Source of the DNA: a virus
Direction: 5' to 3' (one strand)
Length of the DNA: 35,125 bases
IMG/VR virus record: IMGVR_UViG_3300026142_000152
Span: 1-35,125 of that record
Made by a program: the position numbers and the translations under genes
Part shown: piece after piece, positions 17,001-23,559 of the stretch
How the letters are laid out: the number at the start of each line of letters is the position of its first letter
Position numbering within the stretch: the first letter of the stretch is position 1
Notes under the pieces: model-generated
Databases searched by the model: none
What the model was told of the DNA's origin: nothing
Seen by the model: the letters and a program-made list of their open reading frames with translations, nothing else

Positions 17001-19207
17001 TCCTCAATGGTGGCGACAAGGCTGAGTACCTTTCCAAGATGGGCAACAACCCTGATCGTAAGGCATTCGCTGATTTTGCAATCGATGCAAGAGACAACCT
17101 TGATGGCTTGATAGAGGTGGCTTCGCGTGGACAGGGTGACGCTGCTCGTACTCAGATGATGCTCGACAGTCGTGGGCAGTATCTGACTCGGCAGTTCCGT
17201 GCATTTACCGATTCATCTTATCAGGCATCCGATGAGGCTATCAATGCTTTGTCCCAGAAGATTCTGAAGGAAGGGACGTGGGGTACTGACAATCTCGATC
17301 AGATCCAGAAAGGTCTGCGTGATTGGGGTGAAGCTGTGCGGAAGACAAAACGCCTGTACTCCCCCTCAGAAGGATCAAAGATCGATCAGACACTATTCAA
17401 GCATCGCCAAGTTCTTGATGCTGAGTGGAAGCAGTTCCTCGGTGAGATCACTAATCCTATCGATCGCGTGCGTCTGACCACACTCAAGCTTCAGCCGATG
17501 GCTAAGTCTTCCAGCTTCCTACATACGGTGGCAACGGGACTTACCAAGTCGGACGAAGGCTTGCCCTTATCATACAATTCGTATCCTGAAGTTCAAGCAA
17601 TGCAGCAGCGAGTTATGCAGCAGTTGCAAAACGCTCCGAGTGATCCCACTCTTCGACGCCAGTTGCTGGAGTTACATCAATATAAGTACGTACCACGTGA
17701 TCCAGCCAACGGTGAATTGCAAGGGATGTTTGTCCATCGCCATGTTAGCGATGTAGTCAGTGCATGGGGCGATCACATGAAACCTGACAGTGCTTTCTCT
17801 CGTACCATGCTTGGGGTGAATAGCTTCATGAAAGCAAATGTTACTTATCGGAATCCGATGAGCATAGTTCGGCAGGTCGTATCGTCTCCGTTCTTCCTGA
17901 CCATTGGCCGAGGATGGAGTCACGTTAAACCTGCGTTCGATGCCTTGCGAGATCCCAGCAGTCCAGAGTATCGCGAGCTAGTCGAGAATGGAATCACCCA
18001 TGCCGATCAAGTTACTCGCGACGTACTGCGCGAAGCTGATAACATCTCGGGTGGATTGGCCAGCGTTCCTTCTGAAGGGGGAATTCAAGCTTATCTCGGA
18101 CGCGTCGATTCGCAGATCGGAGATCTTGGAACTCGACTGAAGTATGCCGATAACAAGATGGCCGATTGGTTCAAGTATCCTGATACCTTGGTCCGTGTCT
18201 CCACCTACATGGCTGCCAAGGCACGTATCGCTGCCGAGCTAGGCGCTGCCATGGATAGCACCGAGGTTATCAACCGAGCCACTGAGTTCACCAATCGCTA
18301 CACGATGAACTACAACATGCTGCCGAAAGCTGTCATGGCTGGGCGTGCTGTGCCGTTCATGAATCTGTTCATCAGCTACGCATCGGAGATGGGACGCATC
18401 CTGAAGAACCTTGGACAAGACCTTGTCGCTGGGGATGCCGCCTCACGCCTGAATGCCGCGGCTTCACTGGGGTTTGCTATCGCCTTGCCCGAGGTGATGC
18501 AAAAGATGAGCGAAGCTAATCTCTCTGAGAAGGACAAGAAAGACTGGGAGAAGGTCAAAGCTGGATTGCCGGTCTACATGAAGGATCGTTATATGGTCGT
18601 GACTGGCCGTGATGCCAAGGGTCGCTTCCAGTTCTACGATTTCAACAACTGGCTACCTGCCGATCAGTTCCAGCAGACTGCCCGTGCGTTGCTGGAAGGT
18701 CGCCCCATGGACGCCTTGAAGAATAACCCGGTCGTCGGATGGGACAACAACCCGGCACTGAATACGGCTGCATCGTGGATCACCCATGAGGATCGCTTCA
18801 CTGGACGTAAGCTCCGTGGACCAACTGACTATTTTGCATCAGGTGCAAAAGAGGTTCTCGGACCATGGACACCCGGCGTTGGATCCCAGTGGAGGAATGC
18901 CGAAGCTGCTCTCACTGGCTCTGTAGATAAGCGCGGCAAGTCTGTGACCGGCATGGACTTCTGGTTGCCGATTGCTACGCAGATCAAAAGCGGACACCTA
19001 GATCTATCGGTAATTCAGCAGAACGCTGTGTCTGACTACAAGAACAATGTGGCGACTGAGATGGCGTACTACAACGACATTGCGAAGATGCAGAATGTAT
19101 CGCTCGAACAGAAGCAAAGGGCTGCTGCGCGAACCAAATTAGCACTGCGTACACTACGCAACCAATTAGCAGTGAAGCTTGGCTTGCCACCCATTTCAGA
19201 GCAGTGA
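14003..19207 (+). CDS. giant internal virion/ejection protein, 1734 aa
   Basis: The largest gene. The N-terminal ~200 residues are Ala/Gly-rich and hydrophobic (VAGVLPIAGEIAATGMVGRG, LGRIAAAGALGLGSKLFF). Residues about 290-430 hold 59-61-residue Pro-rich repeats (PITYSSxPL, NTGLGVxLDRPAxVPEIPEP). A Gly-rich membrane-like hairpin lies near residues 840-895 (MVAGMVGGFLVGFFGPMAIR). The helical C-terminal half includes YRNPMSIVRQVVSSPFF and AVPFMNLFISYASEMGRIL, a style seen in huge injected phage proteins. No transglycosylase motif is evident. Five dispersed dyads lie inside. The ATG shares its A with a dyad (13985-14003). Its end overlaps the convergent resolvase gene by 12 bp. Confidence 0.65.
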   Translation: MANPFYPAPPLPTDDSSSEGSQRLQQWLATPGSAAPEYSAAERLGYGAMTALPKAIEGLSESVGNIADYVQGQPRQDHSFLPPEAYLPRGVTLPQQGADLVAGVLPIAGEIAATGMVGRGLSAATQLSRIPLAARAVTGALEFGTVGASENTTVGAEQAAEGGAMGLITGLLPKMSLGRIAAAGALGLGSKLFFDAQDPAAAAQPGPTRGDYSGLIQGLATTFIGKPIENPFKFSGLPGEIPTKAPPIVGGEFGAPNAPAFDRSGAVVTNPGKVTVAGPPPRPLPPLAPVAKPPITYSSVPLQGPEPQPYRPVPEAPFVPPQVYPAPPQFNTGLGVALDRPAVVPEIPEPAPQPPITYSTAPLMRPEPNPVRLSTNPMAPPITAPAPVLNTGLGVMLDRPARVPEIPEPAPVAPITYSSKPLMGAAAAPGWHQEAAAVGSVYQGIDHNGMHAFKELTSGSGGNFSLAPEAVSAEAIAEKAAQVRKNFAEPQVADTPEKLEQWMRDQGYLPPLADEVIAKGSQNPTEAPPPSPTPVAPETDELQRLQNLLKPDEPAAPAGSINPMAPVTRVTKTVWNQMEVAHEPTATTPQIRRDANGDLWAWQSSGKRVEMRRFTPEASAPAPTEAVNPMAPPKAKRAPDFKESGNYNVKIGDTTYQIFRDPETKWWYVDDLPGAKQTHYTERVLSTENQKDAIAQLVKNHEHAAAKAAAAEPPKPTVNPTPLQKLAKSGSVDRMDLESELNHYSEEERKAIAELEGFADPNPPAMAEALKNKYGITKATDSASSGGASKYDQKESVVDVLRKNRPEDIAASSSINESTGMRKRQRGSELGSVTEDMRMALGRAFFSSVGGGTIGALTDDKGDHSNMVAGMVGGFLVGFFGPMAIRAAIKDTKEQPTQFIRPLSQIDRSTTVGTVKRTLPELIAQAHLNVGRGPDSSSFLDKGLVKLDEYFGTTIGPKFHRMLEQSAGSARYFTNNIERSLKSIAFLKPDAEAKALTNEFLNGGDKAEYLSKMGNNPDRKAFADFAIDARDNLDGLIEVASRGQGDAARTQMMLDSRGQYLTRQFRAFTDSSYQASDEAINALSQKILKEGTWGTDNLDQIQKGLRDWGEAVRKTKRLYSPSEGSKIDQTLFKHRQVLDAEWKQFLGEITNPIDRVRLTTLKLQPMAKSSSFLHTVATGLTKSDEGLPLSYNSYPEVQAMQQRVMQQLQNAPSDPTLRRQLLELHQYKYVPRDPANGELQGMFVHRHVSDVVSAWGDHMKPDSAFSRTMLGVNSFMKANVTYRNPMSIVRQVVSSPFFLTIGRGWSHVKPAFDALRDPSSPEYRELVENGITHADQVTRDVLREADNISGGLASVPSEGGIQAYLGRVDSQIGDLGTRLKYADNKMADWFKYPDTLVRVSTYMAAKARIAAELGAAMDSTEVINRATEFTNRYTMNYNMLPKAVMAGRAVPFMNLFISYASEMGRILKNLGQDLVAGDAASRLNAAASLGFAIALPEVMQKMSEANLSEKDKKDWEKVKAGLPVYMKDRYMVVTGRDAKGRFQFYDFNNWLPADQFQQTARALLEGRPMDALKNNPVVGWDNNPALNTAASWITHEDRFTGRKLRGPTDYFASGAKEVLGPWTPGVGSQWRNAEAALTGSVDKRGKSVTGMDFWLPIATQIKSGHLDLSVIQQNAVSDYKNNVATEMAYYNDIAKMQNVSLEQKQRAAARTKLALRTLRNQLAVKLGLPPISEQ
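14097..14129. repeat. 12-bp perfect inverted repeat inside the giant virion gene
   Basis: GTTCTGCTGCAC (14097-14108) and GTGCAGCAGAAC (14118-14129) with a 9-nt spacer, encoding GSAAPEYSAAERL. The arms could form an mRNA hairpin ~95 nt into the gene. Confidence 0.5.
14481..14492 (-). repeat. second motif copy, 12-nt variant
   Basis: + strand reads CTGAAGGGGGAG; encodes AEGGA. Confidence 0.7.
14860..14878. repeat. dispersed dyad copy (in gene)
   Basis: ACTTGCA-CCGGT-TGCAAAA; encodes LAPVAK, just before the Pro-rich repeats. Confidence 0.87.
14882..15290 (+). repeat. 59-61-codon proline-rich tandem repeats in the giant virion gene
   Basis: PITYSSVPLQ at 14882, PITYSTAPLM at 15065 and PITYSSKPLM at 15242 begin successive units; each full unit contains NTGLGVxLDRPAxVPEIPEP. 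Spacing is 183 and 177 bp; the third unit is partial. Confidence 0.8.
14979..14989 (+). repeat. second motif copy
   Basis: CTCCCCCTCAG; encodes APPQF. Confidence 0.8.
15624..15642. repeat. dispersed dyad copy (in gene)
   Basis: AGTTGCA-GCGAT-TGCAAAA; encodes ELQRLQN. Confidence 0.85.
16164..16174 (+). repeat. second motif copy
   Basis: CTCCCCTTCAG; encodes TPLQK. Confidence 0.8.
17074..17092. repeat. dispersed dyad copy (in gene)
   Basis: TTTTGCA-ATCGA-TGCAAGA; encodes FAIDAR. Confidence 0.8.
17359..17369 (+). repeat. second motif copy
   Basis: CTCCCCCTCAG; encodes YSPSE. Confidence 0.8.
17613..17631. repeat. dispersed dyad copy (in gene), one core mismatch
   Basis: TTATGCA-GCAGT-TGCAAAA; encodes MQQLQN. 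Confidence 0.65.
18072..18083 (-). repeat. second motif copy, 12-nt variant
   Basis: + strand reads CTGAAGGGGGAA; encodes SEGGI. Confidence 0.65.
18832..18850. repeat. dispersed dyad copy (in gene), perfect arms
   Basis: TTTTGCA-TCAGG-TGCAAAA; encodes FASGAK. Confidence 0.93.
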
Positions 19208-19729
19208 TAGTATGTGGCTTGGCTTTACCCCGCCAAGTTTCCCTGATGGCATGTTGCATATGTAATCGTGAAGGGTGAACCTTGCGAGCATGACCGCATC
19301 AATGGCGTGCTCGCTGAGTGTTTGTGGATCTACGTAAGGAAATGACCTGAAGAACCGACGTGCAGTAACAGCCTTGGACACCGTACCTTTCCACTGGTTT
19401 GCAGTGATTGCAAAATGGTGGCGATGATCCATGTGATACCAGCCAGCTACGTAATACGCAATGGCTGCTAGATCGATCGTGTAGTTTTGATGTGCGGCAA
19501 TTTCGCCGCGCTCACAGCTGAAGAACGCTGGACGTTCAGTGACGAGGAAGTCGAACTCTCCGATCTCCTCGCCTATCTTCTGGACGAGATCGTACATCCG
19601 CATCTCCAGATTCATACCCTCAAGCTGGAAGGTGCCCCACTTCCAAGCTCGGGGTTTGACTTTTCGTGTTCCATCGAAGGTTGCCCAGCCTACGTTGTTC
19701 TTAGACGGATCAAGTGATAGGACCTTCAT
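19196..19729 (-). CDS. RuvC-like Holliday junction resolvase, 177 aa
   Basis: RNase H-fold signature: KVLSLDPSKNNVGWA with D7 in the first strand, LVTERP with E65 after the third strand, and EHAIDAVMLA with H141/D144 in the last helix. These match the acidic active site of RuvC-family resolvases, which cut four-way junctions made during replication and recombination and clear branches before packaging. Length is usual for the family. The start at 19729 is fixed by TAATG coupling to the small upstream gene. An in-frame dyad (19397-19415) encodes FAITAN. Confidence 0.8.
   Translation of the reverse strand: MKVLSLDPSKNNVGWATFDGTRKVKPRAWKWGTFQLEGMNLEMRMYDLVQKIGEEIGEFDFLVTERPAFFSCERGEIAAHQNYTIDLAAIAYYVAGWYHMDHRHHFAITANQWKGTVSKAVTARRFFRSFPYVDPQTLSEHAIDAVMLARFTLHDYICNMPSGKLGGVKPSHILSLL
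19397..19415. repeat. dispersed dyad copy (in resolvase gene)
   Basis: GTTTGCA-GTGAT-TGCAAAA; - strand encodes FAITAN. Confidence 0.87.
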
Positions 19730-19863
19730 TAGTCTGTGGAGTAGTTCATGAACTTGTCCCCCACCCACCATCGCCATACAGCGAAGCGGAATGCGGAACG
19801 CTTCAGTATGCCTTGGCGTTTGAGTTGCTTGGCATGTCGATACAGTTGAAGGAATCGTTTCAT
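19729..19863 (-). CDS. tiny basic protein, 44 aa
   Basis: Arg/Lys/Trp-rich (RFLQLYRHAKQLKRQGILK, VWRWWVGDKF), so it could bind nucleic acid or membrane. Its ATG lies inside the stop of the upstream small gene (ATGA), and its TAA shares a base with the resolvase ATG (TAATG). This exact coupling on both sides is the main evidence that it is real. No family recognised. Confidence 0.5.
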   Translation of the reverse strand: MKRFLQLYRHAKQLKRQGILKRSAFRFAVWRWWVGDKFMNYSTD

Positions 19864-19967
19864 CCGAATATGTCAGGTAAAGGATTTGGGATAGGAGGAT
19901 GGTAAATATCTGGCAAGGGATTTGGTATTGGTAATGGTGGAGGAACTGGTTCAGGTTCTGTATTCAT
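19860..19967 (-). CDS. tiny proline-rich repeat peptide, 35 aa
   Basis: A Pro-rich peptide with a tandem repeat: PIPNPLPDIY then PIPNPLPDIF. It is joined by ATGA overlaps both upstream (19964-19967) and downstream (19860-19863), so it fills the space between two genes exactly. Translation of this frame is supported by the coupling and the in-frame repeat. The function is unknown; proline-rich peptides of this kind can be binding ligands. Confidence 0.5.
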   Translation of the reverse strand: MNTEPEPVPPPLPIPNPLPDIYHPPIPNPLPDIFG

Positions 19968-20239
19968 GCTGGCTTCTTGGCGTTGTTGAAATCCATGGCG
20001 AGGAGGTGTGGCGGTAGCCCCTCGCTGAGGAAGGCGACGTAGATAGGCGAGCCAGTCTTCAATAACTCCAACTCCCCTTCAGTAGGGAGCCATGCAGTTA
20101 CGATGACAGGTGAACCTTCCAAGGATGAAGGACCATCAACGGTGCCGCGATAGCAATAGACGGTCGCTACTTGACTCTCGCTCATTCCGAGCGGAGGTCC
20201 GAATCGCATGTTGGCTTCTGGAAATTGTGTGGGGATCAT
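19964..20239 (-). CDS. hypothetical protein, up to 91 aa
   Basis: A small beta-rich protein (VATVYCYRGTVDGPS, GSPVIVTAWLPTEGELELLKTG, IYVAFLSEGLPPHLLAMDF). The long form starts at 20239 and overlaps the polymerase tail by 104 nt. An internal ATG at 20185 (MSESQVATVYC) would cut the overlap to 50 nt and is an equally good start. ATGA coupling with the next tiny gene supports the end. Second-motif copy 20072-20082 encodes PTEGE. No family recognised. Confidence 0.6.
   Translation of the reverse strand: MIPTQFPEANMRFGPPLGMSESQVATVYCYRGTVDGPSSLEGSPVIVTAWLPTEGELELLKTGSPIYVAFLSEGLPPHLLAMDFNNAKKPA
20072..20082 (+). repeat. second motif copy
   Basis: CTCCCCTTCAG; - strand encodes PTEGE. Confidence 0.8.
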
Positions 20240-22244
20240 GGTGGATATAGCCTAAGCCTTCACACGCAAGGCACTTGGTTTTGTCGACGTGACCAGTGGC
20301 TTTGCAGCATGGGCATGGGTCGCCTTTGATAATACGGAGGATGGATTCATGGTCATTGATGTCTACTTCGATTGCATTCTTGGCTGTTGTTTTGCTGAGG
20401 TAAAGCTTTGCTCTGAGGGGGATGTTGTCGAACTTCTCCGAGAACCTCTCGGTCATGTTGAAGTTGAGCTTTTGCAGTAGATGCAAAATGTTGTCACTTC
20501 CGAGTCGGAGATCGATACGACCTCCATTTTCATCGTGGGTGGTGGTGCACATGACCCCGCTCTTAACGGCACGACGGCGCAGAGGTGTGGGCATTTTCTT
20601 ATCCATACGTCTAAGTGTCTCCCAGTTTGCACGAATCTGGGCTTTCGGTAGAGAACCCGTTCCACATCCCTGAATAAGATAAGCAACCACCTTGTATGCC
20701 TGACTCGGAGATCCTGCGTATCGTTTCCCAAAGACGTCAGTAACGTACCCAGTGGAGCGTAGATCGGAAGCCACTCGATTTTGCAACTCTCGAATGGCGG
20801 GGCAAGCGGAATGCACATTGCCGAAGACTTCCTCACCCACGTCACGGTTAAGCCCAAAAAGCTTACAGAACTTAGTGACTCCCATTCCAAAGTTAATTGC
20901 GAGCTTTCCGGTTTTGGTTTCTTTATAAACAGTCCACGTCGGAATTCGGGGAGATAGCATATTCTCCTTATCATCCCAGTAATCCTTGTCCTTATCTTCT
21001 CCATATATGATATTGCAAAGCCAGACATACTCGTTCCAGTCGTAGTTTCCCTCGTATGATGCCCGTCTCGCCGTGTCGTTGGATTCATAAATGTGGACGA
21101 TGTTCTCTACCTGCGTCGAGTCGAACCACCAGCCAAGCTGCCCTTCAGGAACAATCTGTACTGCTTTCGCTCTGTCATTGGGGTTCTGGAAATTAATCTT
21201 GTGGAATGATTGAGACGTCGTACGCCTTGTACGCGCTGAAGACCATGAGTATTGGATCGGGATCCAGTTCGGACCCATGTCTTCATGATATGTTTCGTCG
21301 TCCGTAGCGTTAAGATAGTTCTCCAGATATTTGATGGAACCGTTAGCATCACGAATGTTGAAGGCACACTCAGCCAAGGGATTTTCATCCTTAAGTGACA
21401 CCAGCACACTCTTCTTAACACTGAATTCCCCCGAAGCTGTAAGCTCCAATTCGAGGTTGTCGAACTCAGTGAAATAGCGAGCGAGTTGTTTGGAAGAATT
21501 AGGATTCTGCACCTCACCGTGGGTAAGCTCAAGAGCGCGTTTCGTTTCATTTTGAACAGTCTTTTGCAGTCGTTGCAAACCTCGCCACGTCTCAGGGATA
21601 TCGATGTAGATTCCCCCTTCAGTGTGCATCTCAAGGCTTGGCTCGTAGATCAGAGCATCGTTTAAGTAGGCTTCCCAGAATTCGTTTCTAATGACAACAT
21701 CCCATGACATCCTAAAGAGTTGTTCCAGCTGTACAATATCGTGGGCGTTATAACGGTGGAGAAGTTTCGTTGGAACCTCGTGCATCGCACACCCATGTGC
21801 AGACATGTACTCGAACAGTTCCATCTCCGGGAAATGCGGGTCCCCGAGGAAGTAAAAAGCGGCAAACTTCTGGGAGAAAGCCGGTAGTGTCGGACTGATG
21901 GTTTTAAGGATTTGATAAACGTCGTGAGCGTTCTGAGGATGCACGAAGTATCCATGTCGGTAGCCGACAGTTCGATCAAAGTTGACGCCATTGAAGTCTA
22001 CTTTAATGATGTCTGGCGCAGCAAGTTTACGTTTGAACTCCTTACGACGCGATGGCCGATCGACCATCTCAACCACTCCACTGAATCCATATTGTACTGC
22101 GCATGACTTGATCGAGGCATAGGGCGCATACTGATGATCGGTTTCCCAGTCGTAGAATAGAATCTTATCTTCATCGATTTCGCTGATTGGTTTTCGAATT
22201 AACTTACTCGGGGTCGTCAGGATATTCTGTAATTTTCGGATCAT
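20136..22244 (-). CDS. family A DNA polymerase with 3'-5' exonuclease and C-terminal zinc module, 702 aa
   Basis: Exonuclease domain: D32/E34 in YDWETD, FNGVNFD near residue 90, and YNAHD at 165-169. Polymerase motif A is FDSTQVE with D375, motif B is GKLAINFGMG (446-455), motif C is HDE (570-572). These are the catalytic elements of replicative phage family A polymerases. Unusually, residues 644-665 read CPCCKATG...CLACEGLG, a DnaJ-like two-half zinc module after the palm. The last ~35 codons overlap another ORF and read Ser/Arg-rich, so the functional end may be earlier. Dyads at 20470-20488 (LHLLQK) and 21562-21580 (LQRLQK) lie inside. Confidence 0.88.
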   Translation of the reverse strand: MIRKLQNILTTPSKLIRKPISEIDEDKILFYDWETDHQYAPYASIKSCAVQYGFSGVVEMVDRPSRRKEFKRKLAAPDIIKVDFNGVNFDRTVGYRHGYFVHPQNAHDVYQILKTISPTLPAFSQKFAAFYFLGDPHFPEMELFEYMSAHGCAMHEVPTKLLHRYNAHDIVQLEQLFRMSWDVVIRNEFWEAYLNDALIYEPSLEMHTEGGIYIDIPETWRGLQRLQKTVQNETKRALELTHGEVQNPNSSKQLARYFTEFDNLELELTASGEFSVKKSVLVSLKDENPLAECAFNIRDANGSIKYLENYLNATDDETYHEDMGPNWIPIQYSWSSARTRRTTSQSFHKINFQNPNDRAKAVQIVPEGQLGWWFDSTQVENIVHIYESNDTARRASYEGNYDWNEYVWLCNIIYGEDKDKDYWDDKENMLSPRIPTWTVYKETKTGKLAINFGMGVTKFCKLFGLNRDVGEEVFGNVHSACPAIRELQNRVASDLRSTGYVTDVFGKRYAGSPSQAYKVVAYLIQGCGTGSLPKAQIRANWETLRRMDKKMPTPLRRRAVKSGVMCTTTHDENGGRIDLRLGSDNILHLLQKLNFNMTERFSEKFDNIPLRAKLYLSKTTAKNAIEVDINDHESILRIIKGDPCPCCKATGHVDKTKCLACEGLGYIHHDPHTISRSQHAIRTSARNERESSSDRLLLSRHR
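20413..20423 (-). repeat. second motif copy, one mismatch
   Basis: + strand reads CTGAGGGGGAT; in the polymerase gene. Confidence 0.6.
20470..20488. repeat. dispersed dyad copy (in polymerase gene), perfect arms
   Basis: TTTTGCA-GTAGA-TGCAAAA; - strand encodes LHLLQK. Confidence 0.93.
21562..21580. repeat. dispersed dyad copy (in polymerase gene)
   Basis: TTTTGCA-GTCGT-TGCAAAC; - strand encodes LQRLQK. Confidence 0.87.
21611..21622 (+). repeat. second motif copy, 12-nt variant
   Basis: TTCCCCCTTCAG; - strand encodes HTEGG in the polymerase. Confidence 0.65.
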
Positions 22245-22467
22245 AAATTCTTACAATGTAGCGTCCGTGTTTGAACGTAAAAAGGTGCTTAACCCCAAGG
22301 TAATCTTTCTGTACGCGATTAAGAATCTGACAGAGTTCTCCAATGTTAAAATGTCCGAGGGTGGCTGGCCGTTCTTGGACATTACAGCGGAGACGATCCG
22401 ACTTGCGCTTGTTGTTTGGAAGGTGAACGATCGAGATCTTCTTCTCATAGATTTCATGAACACTCAT
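22204..22467 (-). CDS. hypothetical protein, 87 aa
   Basis: Charged small protein (EIYEKKISIVHLPNNKRKSDR, HLFTFKHGRYIVRIYDP) with mixed helix and strand. It lies between the UDG-like and polymerase genes and overlaps the polymerase start by 41 nt. Its ATG overlaps the stop of the tiny upstream gene (ATGA). It lies directly downstream of a dyad (22471-22489). A DNA-replication accessory role is suggested only by position. Confidence 0.6.
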   Translation of the reverse strand: MSVHEIYEKKISIVHLPNNKRKSDRLRCNVQERPATLGHFNIGELCQILNRVQKDYLGVKHLFTFKHGRYIVRIYDPKITEYPDDPE

Positions 22468-22556
22468 AAGGTTTGCATCAGGTGCAAAAGTGCATCTAAG
22501 TCATCTCGCGTAAAAGCTTTACTGTTCTTCATCGTGTTATATTCTGTAGCACTCAT
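22464..22556 (-). CDS. tiny protein, 30 aa
   Basis: Starts 1 nt after the UDG-like stop and ends in an ATGA overlap with the next gene, filling the gap exactly. The peptide (SATEYNTMKNSKAFTRDDLD, then ALLHLMQTL) is a plausible amphipathic helix. Its last codons are supplied by the dyad at 22471-22489. Alternatively only the shorter form from an internal ATG (MKNSKAF) or no protein is made. Confidence 0.4.
   Translation of the reverse strand: MSATEYNTMKNSKAFTRDDLDALLHLMQTL
22471..22489. repeat. dispersed dyad copy before a start codon
   Basis: GTTTGCA-TCAGG-TGCAAAA, 3 nt upstream of the - strand ATG at 22467, within the tiny 30-aa gene. Confidence 0.9.
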
Positions 22557-22557
22557 T

Positions 22558-23193
22558 CTAGAGGAGGTTCTTCCACTTGAACTTGAAGGGCTTCGGGTTA
22601 ATTTTGGGGTGAAGACCGGCGTCTTCTGCAGCTTTATAAAGCACTCGAAACACTCGCGGGGTATCTGAGGGGGAGACGAGTAGATAGTTAATTGAGTAAC
22701 CCACCCAGACTTCAGGGACAACCTCACGAACGATGGGTTCCCAATTAGCAAACTTCCGTCCTTCGGAATTCTTAAGCTCAGATCGGCCCGTGAAAGCCTC
22801 CATCGATACTTTGCCCAGAGCAACGAGAGCCTTCGGACGAGTGCGAAGAATTGCGTTGAATCTGTATGCAGCGCACTCTTCAATACATCCGGCGCGTTCT
22901 GCTTTAGTGCCCGGTAAAGATTTTGCGGGGTAGCATCGTAGCGTGTACTCGAATCCAACATCTTCTGGAGCCACTGACATGCGCGATAGCAGTTCGAATA
23001 GGAGTTCTTTAACGTCGAGCTTATAGGGGGCATGGGCGTGGTCTGCGAAGTAGTCGGGATAGTCTGTGAAGATAACAAGCTTTCGTGGACCAAGCGAGTT
23101 GAGACCTCTGAGTCCAATAGCTTTTGGATGTGCATATTGATGCAGTTTGCAACGCTTGCAAGATGCGTTTACTTGGGTCGGGGTCTTAATCAT
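22558..23193 (-). CDS. uracil-DNA glycosylase superfamily (family 4-like) Fe-S protein, 211 aa
   Basis: Cysteines C12 and C15 (SCKRCKL), then two more around residues 86 and 102-106 (TLRCYPAKSLPG, AGCIEECAAY), match the four-Cys iron-sulfur layout of family 4/SPO1-type UDG proteins. LVIFTDYPDYF stands where the active-site strand GEAPG normally is, and LVSPSDTPR stands where the catalytic His-Pro-Ser motif is expected, with Ser in place of His. It may therefore bind DNA or assist the polymerase rather than excise uracil. The neighbouring family A polymerase fits SPO1-like context. ATGA coupling fixes the start. Confidence 0.65.
   Translation of the reverse strand: MIKTPTQVNASCKRCKLHQYAHPKAIGLRGLNSLGPRKLVIFTDYPDYFADHAHAPYKLDVKELLFELLSRMSVAPEDVGFEYTLRCYPAKSLPGTKAERAGCIEECAAYRFNAILRTRPKALVALGKVSMEAFTGRSELKNSEGRKFANWEPIVREVVPEVWVGYSINYLLVSPSDTPRVFRVLYKAAEDAGLHPKINPKPFKFKWKNLL
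22665..22675 (-). repeat. second motif copy
   Basis: + strand reads CTGAGGGGGAG; in the UDG-like gene (SPSDT), at the unusual catalytic-motif position. Confidence 0.8.
23145..23163. repeat. dispersed dyad copy (in UDG-like gene)
   Basis: GTTTGCA-ACGCT-TGCAAGA; the only copy read in the third frame, giving the CKRC Fe-S pair. Confidence 0.8.
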
Positions 23194-23387
23194 GAGGGTC
23201 CACGGAGTTGCAGCAATGCTATCTTCTTCGACGCATTGCGAATCAGGTACTTCAATCGGTTGTCACTCATTCCCGATGCTGCACACTGGTCTACAAAATC
23301 CCTGATCTCCCCTTCAGAATTCATAAGGAGTGGGAGTTTCTCGATGTCTACTTGGTCTGGACTCGTTCGCTCTGAGGTAACTGGCAT
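23190..23387 (-). CDS. hypothetical protein, 65 aa
   Basis: Small helical protein (DIEKLPLLMNSEGEIRDFVDQ, MSDNRLKYLIRNASKK) with a layout like a small helical DNA-binding domain, though not recognised. It ends with ATGA coupling to the UDG-like gene. Its first 74 nt overlap the end of the preceding gene in another frame. Second-motif copy 23307-23317 encodes NSEGE. Confidence 0.6.
   Translation of the reverse strand: MPVTSERTSPDQVDIEKLPLLMNSEGEIRDFVDQCAASGMSDNRLKYLIRNASKKIALLQLRGPS
23307..23317 (+). repeat. second motif copy
   Basis: CTCCCCTTCAG; - strand encodes NSEGE. Confidence 0.8.
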
Positions 23388-23559
23388 ATGGTATTTCTGT
23401 TATCCAAGGGAAGTTGCACACCTGTTCGCGTGCCCGCATTGCAGCGACTTCACTTGGGAATGTGGTTGCGTGTTTAATATCGTTGACGTAGGTCCACTTC
23501 TTTCCACCCTGAAGGGCAACCAACTCAGGTCCGCCAACATGGTAGAGAAGCCAACTCAT
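23314..23559 (-). CDS. hypothetical protein, 81 aa
   Basis: Begins SWLLYHVGGPELVALQGGKKW and continues HATTFPSEVAAMRAREQV, a compact mixed alpha/beta pattern. Its ATG overlaps the stop of the primase-helicase gene (ATGA). The last ~24 residues (Arg/Pro-rich) lie in the overlap with the next gene and may be a non-conserved tail. No family recognised. Confidence 0.6.
   Translation of the reverse strand: MSWLLYHVGGPELVALQGGKKWTYVNDIKHATTFPSEVAAMRAREQVCNFPWITEIPYASYLRANESRPSRHRETPTPYEF

Noticed and set aside
2119-18460. Recurrent GCCGCGGC
   Set aside because: Several copies, but it fits Ala-rich codon runs and lacks regular spacing or extended context.
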